The notes beneath the pieces are model-generated. The model ran no database searches. It worked only from the letters and a program-made list of their open reading frames with translations, and was not told the origin of the DNA. 19,007 bases of DNA. Source: OMOG01 sp041485845. Lineage in GTDB: Bacteria; Acidobacteriota; Terriglobia; Bryobacterales; Bryobacteraceae. Positions 14,903 through 19,007 of this stretch are shown piece after piece. Position 1 is the first letter of the stretch. Each line of letters begins with the position of its first letter. The translations under genes and the position numbers were made by a program. The stretch is taken from NCBI GenBank assembly GCA_041485845.1, contig JBGPKH010000093.1, forward strand, positions 1 to 19,007. The letters run 5' to 3'.

Positions 14903-16816
14903 CTACCTGAGGGCCACCTGTTTGGGCTGGACGAGTGCGGCGCTCAAGGCGATGACGGCCCATGAAGTAGCGGCCGACGAGATGAACTGGTTCTTACCGT
15001 GCGGGAAGCCCGTTTCGGTATACGGCTGGAATGCCAGCCCGCGGGAGCGCACGAACCAACTGCCGTCCGGCAACTGGGTGCGCAGCAGGAACTGAACGCC
15101 ACGCTGGTATGCCGCATCGGAGGGCGGCATGGCTCCGCCTGTCTGCAAGGCATAAAGGGCCTGACCGGTGGCATAGGCATCGCTGGGCATGGCGGGGAGT
15201 TGTCCCCAGCCGCCATCCTCGCGCTGGAGGCCGCGGACGCGTTCCCGCTGGGTCGCGATGGACGCCGCGGGAGCGCCCGTCCAACGAAGGCCCAGCAGCA
15301 CGAAGGCCGCACCCTGCGTATCCCCGGGGCGAGCTTCGAGAAAGAAGGTGCGAGCGCGCCGGATGCGCATCTCCTTCTCGGCGCTCAAGCCTTTCGGCAT
15401 GTACGCCTGAAGGCTGCGGACGGCGAGGGCAGTCCACAAGGTCTCGCGCCCGCCGAGGGGCTGACGCACGTCCGCGATATTCCAGCTTCCATTCCCGCGC
15501 TGCAGGCGGGCGATGCCGGCAGCCGCCGCGTCGGTAACGAAGTTGCGGGGAAAGGCTTCCTCCGCCATGGCGGTCAACTCGAAGGAGACGTTGGCGATCA
15601 AACCAGGAACCGAACTTGCGCCAACCGCGAGGTTCTCCTGAAGCGGAGTCCACATGGCCATGGCCGCCTTGGAAGGATGGGCCGACAGGTCCGCGTCCAC
15701 GGCCACGCCTCTGTCCCGCGCACGAGTTGCCGCGATCGAGGGCAGCGAATTGCTATGGCAGGAGATGCAACCGGTCTGCTTGAAGAACGCGGGACTGGCA
15801 GGCTGGAGGATCGCCAGGGCCTTCTGCATCGCGTCGCGGGCGGCGCGCGGCTGGGGGACCGGGGGTGGCGGCGCACTCGCGGGCGCCATCTCGCGGCCGC
15901 CCGCCTGGCGCAGATGACGGACGATTGCGGAGTCGCCGAGGAGCAGCGCCCAATCGAGGGCGGTCCGGCCTTCGTCATCGCGGGCATTGATCCCGGCCTT
16001 CTTCTCGAGGAGGGCTTGCACGACGGCGGGGTCGCGGTTCTCGGAGGCAGCCGCGGCCATCAGGGGTGTCAGCCCGCGCGAGCCTTTGAGGTTCGGGTCG
16101 GCTCCGCGCTCCAGCAGGAGGCGGACGATATTCAGGTGGCCAAAGTAGGCCGCGGCGGCAAGCGGCGGAAGTTTGAGGGTGACGATACTGCCCAAGGCAT
16201 TGGGGTCGGCGCCCAGATCGAGCATCTCTCGCACTGGTTCCGCCGGCACGGCAGTCGAGTACGAGATAGCGAGCAGCGGTGTCAATGCCGGCGTAAGGTG
16301 CATCGGCTCGGAACCGAGGGAGCGCATTTCGAGGAGTGTGTCGGCCGGGAGCTTGAGCACCGGGCGGCCCACAGTATCCATGCCGTCTTCGTCGGCGGCT
16401 CCAGCCGCGAGCAGCGGCGGGACGGCCTCGCGGAATCCGTTTTGCCGGGCGAGGATCAAGGCGGAGTGGCCGTCCTTGGTTTTGGCCGTGGGGTCGGCAC
16501 GCCGGCTGAGAAGGAGCCGCACTTTGGCCGGATCGGAAACGGACCACATGAGGGGCGTGAATCCGGCGTTGCTGGCAGCGTTCACGTTGGCGCCAGCGGC
16601 GATGAGCGCACGCATGCACTCTTCGGAAGCGTACGCGCCTGCGTGCATGAGGGCAGTGGCGCCCATTTCGTCGCGCGCGTTCGGGTCTACGCCCGCCTTG
16701 AGGGCGCTGCGCACCGCGCGAAGGTCGCCGCTGTGAATGGCGTCGAGGAGCGCCCGGCCGGCGTCCGGCGCGGGTGCGGCAGCGAGCAGAATCGGCAGGA
16801 AGAAGAGACAGCGCAT
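14903..16816 (-). CDS. Exported ankyrin-repeat / haem-c (CxxCH) / squalene-cyclase-like toroid protein
   Basis: The protein has 637 residues. A signal peptide (MRCLFFLPILLAAAPA) opens it. Residues ~18-306 hold about eight ankyrin-type repeats with the usual G-T-AL-A and LL--GADPN signatures (for example 66-80, 228-242, 247-278), interrupted by a non-repeat insert at ~144-175. A Pro-rich linker follows (311-323). Cys350-Ile-Ser-Cys353-His354 is a c-type haem attachment motif. Residues ~400-630 resemble the alpha/alpha toroid of squalene-hopene cyclases and prenyltransferases, with QW-like motifs LQRGNGSW (438), LQREDGGWG (530) and QLPDGSW (581). The cyclase DxDD acid motif is not seen, so cyclase activity is doubtful. 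Export suits both haem c and ankyrin ligand binding. Function unknown. It diverges from fabZ. Confidence 0.87.
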   Translation of the reverse strand: MRCLFFLPILLAAAPAPDAGRALLDAIHSGDLRAVRSALKAGVDPNARDEMGATALMHAGAYASEECMRALIAAGANVNAASNAGFTPLMWSVSDPAKVRLLLSRRADPTAKTKDGHSALILARQNGFREAVPPLLAAGAADEDGMDTVGRPVLKLPADTLLEMRSLGSEPMHLTPALTPLLAISYSTAVPAEPVREMLDLGADPNALGSIVTLKLPPLAAAAYFGHLNIVRLLLERGADPNLKGSRGLTPLMAAAASENRDPAVVQALLEKKAGINARDDEGRTALDWALLLGDSAIVRHLRQAGGREMAPASAPPPPVPQPRAARDAMQKALAILQPASPAFFKQTGCISCHSNSLPSIAATRARDRGVAVDADLSAHPSKAAMAMWTPLQENLAVGASSVPGLIANVSFELTAMAEEAFPRNFVTDAAAAGIARLQRGNGSWNIADVRQPLGGRETLWTALAVRSLQAYMPKGLSAEKEMRIRRARTFFLEARPGDTQGAAFVLLGLRWTGAPAASIATQRERVRGLQREDGGWGQLPAMPSDAYATGQALYALQTGGAMPPSDAAYQRGVQFLLRTQLPDGSWFVRSRGLAFQPYTETGFPHGKNQFISSAATSWAVIALSAALVQPKQVALR

Positions 16817-16833
16817 GGTTACCAGGTCGCCAT

Positions 16834-16839
16834 AGTATA
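16834..16839 (-). promoter_or_regulatory. -10 box of the ankyrin/haem gene
   Basis: TATACT on the minus strand (five of six to TATAAT) ends 17 nt before the ATG at 16816, which predicts a leader of about 10 nt. No good -35 is seen 16-18 bp upstream (TTACTT at best). Confidence 0.45.
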
Positions 16840-16872
16840 ACCGATGACCTGGGGAAAAGTAACGCCACGTGC

Positions 16873-16878
16873 GATAAT
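16873..16878 (+). promoter_or_regulatory. -10 box of the fabZ-lpxA-lpxI cluster
   Basis: GATAAT (five of six to TATAAT) ends 9 nt before ATG 16888. The -35 region (TGGGGA at 16850-16855, 17-bp spacer) is poor. With no Shine-Dalgarno sequence before either ATG, the mRNA is probably leaderless or nearly so. Together with the -10 box at 16834-16839 it makes a compact divergent promoter. Confidence 0.4.
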
Positions 16879-16887
16879 AGCGCTTCC

Positions 16888-17346
16888 ATGGCCATTATGG
16901 ACATCAACGAAATCCGGGCGATTCTGCCTCATCGGTACCCGTTCCTGCTGGTCGACCGCATCGTGGAGATGGACGCCGAGCGGATCGTCGGGATCAAGAA
17001 CGTCACCCACAACGAGCCGTTTTTTCAAGGCCATTTCCCCGACTTTCCCGTGATGCCGGGCGTGCTCATCGTGGAGGCCATGGCGCAGACCGCCGGCGTA
17101 CTGGTGCTGAAGACCATCCCGGACCGTCACCGCAAGCTCGTCCTGCTGGTGGCCATCGAGAATGCCCGGTTCCGCAGACCGGTAGTCCCGGGCGACACGC
17201 TGCGCATGGAGATGAAGGTGCTCAAGCGCAAGGCCAGCGTCGCCAAGATGGCGGGCGTGGCGACGGTGGATGGCGTGGTGGTGGCCGAGGCGGAAGTCAT
17301 GTGCAAGCTCGCAGATAAGGAAGAGAAGCCGGCGGGCGACTCGTAG
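16888..17346 (+). CDS. fabZ: 3-hydroxyacyl-[ACP] dehydratase FabZ
   Basis: The protein has 152 residues from ATG 16888 (a second ATG at 16897 is 3 codons on; MDINEIRAILPHRYPFLLVD is the conserved start). It dehydrates 3-hydroxyacyl-ACP to trans-2-enoyl-ACP in type II fatty acid synthesis, in the cytoplasm as a hotdog-fold oligomer. His49 in GHFPDFPVMPG and Glu63 in IVEAMAQ are the active-site pair. The frame is open upstream to 16774, but that part overlaps the divergent gene and its promoter and is not expected to be coding. lpxA follows after 52 bp, the classic pairing that balances acyl chains between phospholipid and lipid A synthesis. Confidence 0.96.
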   Translation: MAIMDINEIRAILPHRYPFLLVDRIVEMDAERIVGIKNVTHNEPFFQGHFPDFPVMPGVLIVEAMAQTAGVLVLKTIPDRHRKLVLLVAIENARFRRPVVPGDTLRMEMKVLKRKASVAKMAGVATVDGVVVAEAEVMCKLADKEEKPAGDS

Positions 17347-17360
17347 GGTTCGTCATGAAG

Positions 17361-17389
17361 CACCGCTCCCTTTGGTCGCGGCTCAGTAA
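17361..17389. repeat. Half copy of the palindromic intergenic repeat
   Basis: This 29-bp stretch matches 6825-6853 with a single mismatch (g for a at 17365), so it contains the ggtcgcggctcagtaa core of the left arm. The right arm is missing: lpxA starts 9 bp later. It fills most of the 52-bp gap between fabZ and lpxA. It cannot form the long hairpin seen at 6827-6887, so readthrough into lpxA should be possible. Confidence 0.8.
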
Positions 17390-17398
17390 CGCCTAGCC

Positions 17399-18175
17399 AT
17401 GCCGATTCATCCGACCGCCATTGTGGACGCGAAGGCGCGGATCGCGGAAAGCGCCGAGATTGGTCCTTACTGTATCGTGGGCGCGGAAGTGGAGATCGGG
17501 GCGCGCACCCGCCTGATGGCCAACCTGTACCTCGAAGGCCCCACCTGGATCGGCGAGGACAATCTCTTCTACCCTTACAGTACGGTGGGGGTGGCGTCGC
17601 AGGATCTGAAGTACCTGGGCGAGCGCGCCGAGACGCGCATCGGGGACCGCAACCGCATTCGCGAGTTCGTGACGATTCACCGCGGCACGGCGGGCGGGGG
17701 GCTGGTCACCAGTATCGGCAGCGACAACCTGCTGATGACCTACACGCACGTGGCGCACGACGTGCGCATCGGCGACCACGTCATCCTGGGCAACAGCGTG
17801 GGCCTGGCGGGGCACGTCATTATCGAAGACTGGGCGGACGTGAGCCCATTCAGCGGCGTGCATCAGTTCTGCCGCATCGGGCGGCACGCGTTCATCGGGC
17901 CTTACAGCGTGGTGAAGCAGGACGTGATGCCGTACTCGCTCACCAGCCACAAGCCGGGGCTGGCGGTGTTTGGCGCCAACAGCGTGGGACTGGAGCGGCG
18001 CGGCTTTCCGAAGGCCGTCATCGAATCGCTGCAAACGGCGATGCGGCTGCTGACCCGCGCGCAGCTCAACACGTCGCAGGCCATCGAGCGCATCCGCGCG
18101 GAAGTCCCGGGGTGCGCCGAGGTGGACGAGCTGATCGAATTCATCCGCTCCTCGGAGCGCGGCGTCGTGAAGTAA
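17399..18175 (+). CDS. lpxA: Acyl-[ACP]-UDP-N-acetylglucosamine O-acyltransferase LpxA
   Basis: The protein has 258 residues, the normal length. It transfers a 3-hydroxyacyl chain from ACP to UDP-GlcNAc, the first step of lipid A synthesis, as a cytoplasmic trimer. The left-handed beta-helix hexapeptide repeats run over ~1-190 (IHPTAIVDAKARI, IGPYCIVGAEVEIG, IGDHVILGNSVGLAG and others). His120 in THVAHD corresponds to the catalytic His125 of E. coli, and HQFCRIG (His155) to the region around His160. A helical C-terminal domain follows. No Shine-Dalgarno sequence is evident at ATG 17399. The stop overlaps the lpxI start by one base (TAATG), so the two are translationally coupled. Confidence 0.97.
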   Translation: MPIHPTAIVDAKARIAESAEIGPYCIVGAEVEIGARTRLMANLYLEGPTWIGEDNLFYPYSTVGVASQDLKYLGERAETRIGDRNRIREFVTIHRGTAGGGLVTSIGSDNLLMTYTHVAHDVRIGDHVILGNSVGLAGHVIIEDWADVSPFSGVHQFCRIGRHAFIGPYSVVKQDVMPYSLTSHKPGLAVFGANSVGLERRGFPKAVIESLQTAMRLLTRAQLNTSQAIERIRAEVPGCAEVDELIEFIRSSERGVVK

Positions 18176-18993
18176 TGCGGTACGGTCTGATTGCCGGAAA
18201 CGGGCGGTTCCCGCTGCTGGCGCTGGAGAGCGCGCAGCGGCTGGGGCACGAGGTCACGGTGATCGCGATCCAGGAGGAGGCGTCGCCGGAAGTGGAGGCT
18301 GGCGCGCCGCGCTGCCATTGGATTTCGCTGGGGCAACTCGGGAAGCTGATCGACATCCTGAAGCAGGAAGGCATCAGCGAAGTCATCATGTGCGGCCAGG
18401 TGAAGCACGCGCGGATCTTCTCCTCGATCCGGCCCGACTGGCGGCTGGCCAAGCTGCTGGCGTCGCTGCCGTGGAAGAATACCGACGGGCTGATCGGCGG
18501 CGTCATCAAGGTCCTGGAGGAGGAAGGCATTCACCTCCGGGATTCGACATCGCTGCTCAAGCCGCTGATGGCGGTGGAGGGCGTCATGACGGAGCGCAAG
18601 CCGGACAAGGACGAGATGCGCGACGTGGAGTACGGCCGGCGCGTGGCGAATGCTTTGGCGGGTTTCGATGTGGGGCAGAGCGTGGCGATTTGCGAGCGGG
18701 CGTGCGTGGCAGTGGAGGCCATGGAGGGCACCGACGCCATGCTGCGCAGGGCGGCCAGCCTGGTGAACGGCCGGAGGATGGCGCTGGTGAAAGTAGCGCG
18801 GCGGCGGGAGCATCTGCTGTTCGATGTCCCGGTAGTGGGGCTGGCCACGGTTCCGGTGATGCGCGAGACGGGGACCACCGTGCTGGCGGTGGAGGCGGGC
18901 CGGACGTTGATGCTGGATCGGGAAGAGATGATCCGGGCGGCGGACGAGGCGGAGATCGCGATTGTGGGGCTCCAGGCGGCGAAGAATGATTAG
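18175..18993 (+). CDS. lpxI: UDP-2,3-diacylglucosamine pyrophosphatase LpxI
   Basis: The protein has 272 residues and starts MRYGLIAGNGRFPLL, the typical LpxI (DUF1009) N-terminus. The start ATG 18175 shares its A with the TAA stop of lpxA. LpxI hydrolyses UDP-2,3-diacyl-GlcN to lipid X and UMP, replacing the unrelated LpxH. ICGQVKH-like VIMCGQVKHARIF (70-82), KNTDGLIGG (101-109) and FDVPVVG (216-222) are family landmarks; Asp217 is the probable equivalent of the catalytic Asp225 of Caulobacter LpxI. The gene follows lpxA as in several LpxI-using bacteria. Only 14 bp of the window follow its stop, so further genes of the operon, if any, are not visible. Confidence 0.95.
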   Translation: MRYGLIAGNGRFPLLALESAQRLGHEVTVIAIQEEASPEVEAGAPRCHWISLGQLGKLIDILKQEGISEVIMCGQVKHARIFSSIRPDWRLAKLLASLPWKNTDGLIGGVIKVLEEEGIHLRDSTSLLKPLMAVEGVMTERKPDKDEMRDVEYGRRVANALAGFDVGQSVAICERACVAVEAMEGTDAMLRRAASLVNGRRMALVKVARRREHLLFDVPVVGLATVPVMRETGTTVLAVEAGRTLMLDREEMIRAADEAEIAIVGLQAAKND

Positions 18994-19007
18994 CCACAAA
19001 TGAACAC

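Noticed and set aside
14838..15095. Small + strand frame beginning with Gly/Trp repeats
   Set aside because: It is simply the translation of the G-rich tandem repeat followed by antisense of the ankyrin/haem gene.
14999..16840. Long + strand open frame (613 codons) opposite the ankyrin/haem gene
   Set aside because: Arg/Gly/Ala-rich text without motifs; the minus strand shows ankyrin repeats, CxxCH and a signal peptide.
1..19007. CRISPR array, tRNA or rRNA gene
   Set aside because: No regularly spaced identical repeats with unique spacers and no cloverleaf- or rRNA-like conserved sequence were seen on reading.

Overview
The window looks like a chromosomal piece of a high-GC, Gram-negative soil acidobacterium of the Solibacter/Bryobacter type (order Bryobacterales). 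The main reasons are the C-terminal half of the S53 peptidase, which reads as the 'Solibacter C-terminal' beta domain (TIGR03437 type), the lipid A genes at the right end, and several large secreted proteins of families abundant in that group. The assignment rests on recognising families by eye; no search was run.

Left edge (1-1099): no intact gene. It holds a 14-bp inverted repeat, a shattered IS21-type transposase (IstA) and the tail of a mobile-element primase/helicase-like protein, i.e. a mobile-element graveyard. Next come three secreted proteins on the + strand: a sortilin/VPS10-type Asp-box (BNR) propeller protein (1100-4231), an S9 glutamyl-endopeptidase-like serine peptidase (4369-6822) and an S53 pro-kumamolisin peptidase with Ig-like and Solibacter C-terminal domains (7036-9831). 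They look separately transcribed, with repeat or hairpin elements in each gap.

Centre (9832-12650): a C-rich simple repeat; a minus-strand FAD-dependent monooxygenase (9992-11191); fossils of a tyrosine recombinase and of a UPF0175-type antitoxin (11339-11652); and a minus-strand inositol-monophosphatase/histidinol-phosphatase family gene (11649-12443). The block between the C-rich repeat and the phosphatase shows signs of past integration.

Right part: a secreted penicillin/acyl-homoserine-lactone acylase family enzyme (12672-14834) converges on a minus-strand gene (14903-16816) for an exported protein that joins eight ankyrin-like repeats, one CxxCH haem-c motif and a squalene-cyclase-like toroid. 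A telomere-like G-rich tandem repeat separates the two. Divergent from the ankyrin gene is a lipid biosynthesis cluster: fabZ, lpxA and lpxI (16888-18993). FabZ supplies acyl chains and LpxA and LpxI catalyse early steps of lipid A synthesis.

Recurring themes are (a) -10-like hexamers only 7-17 nt before start codons, suggesting leaderless or very short-leader mRNAs, and (b) a palindromic intergenic repeat present at 6827-6887, as a half copy at 17361-17389 and perhaps as a degraded copy near 12555-12640. The best candidate for something undescribed is the ankyrin/haem/cyclase-like protein.
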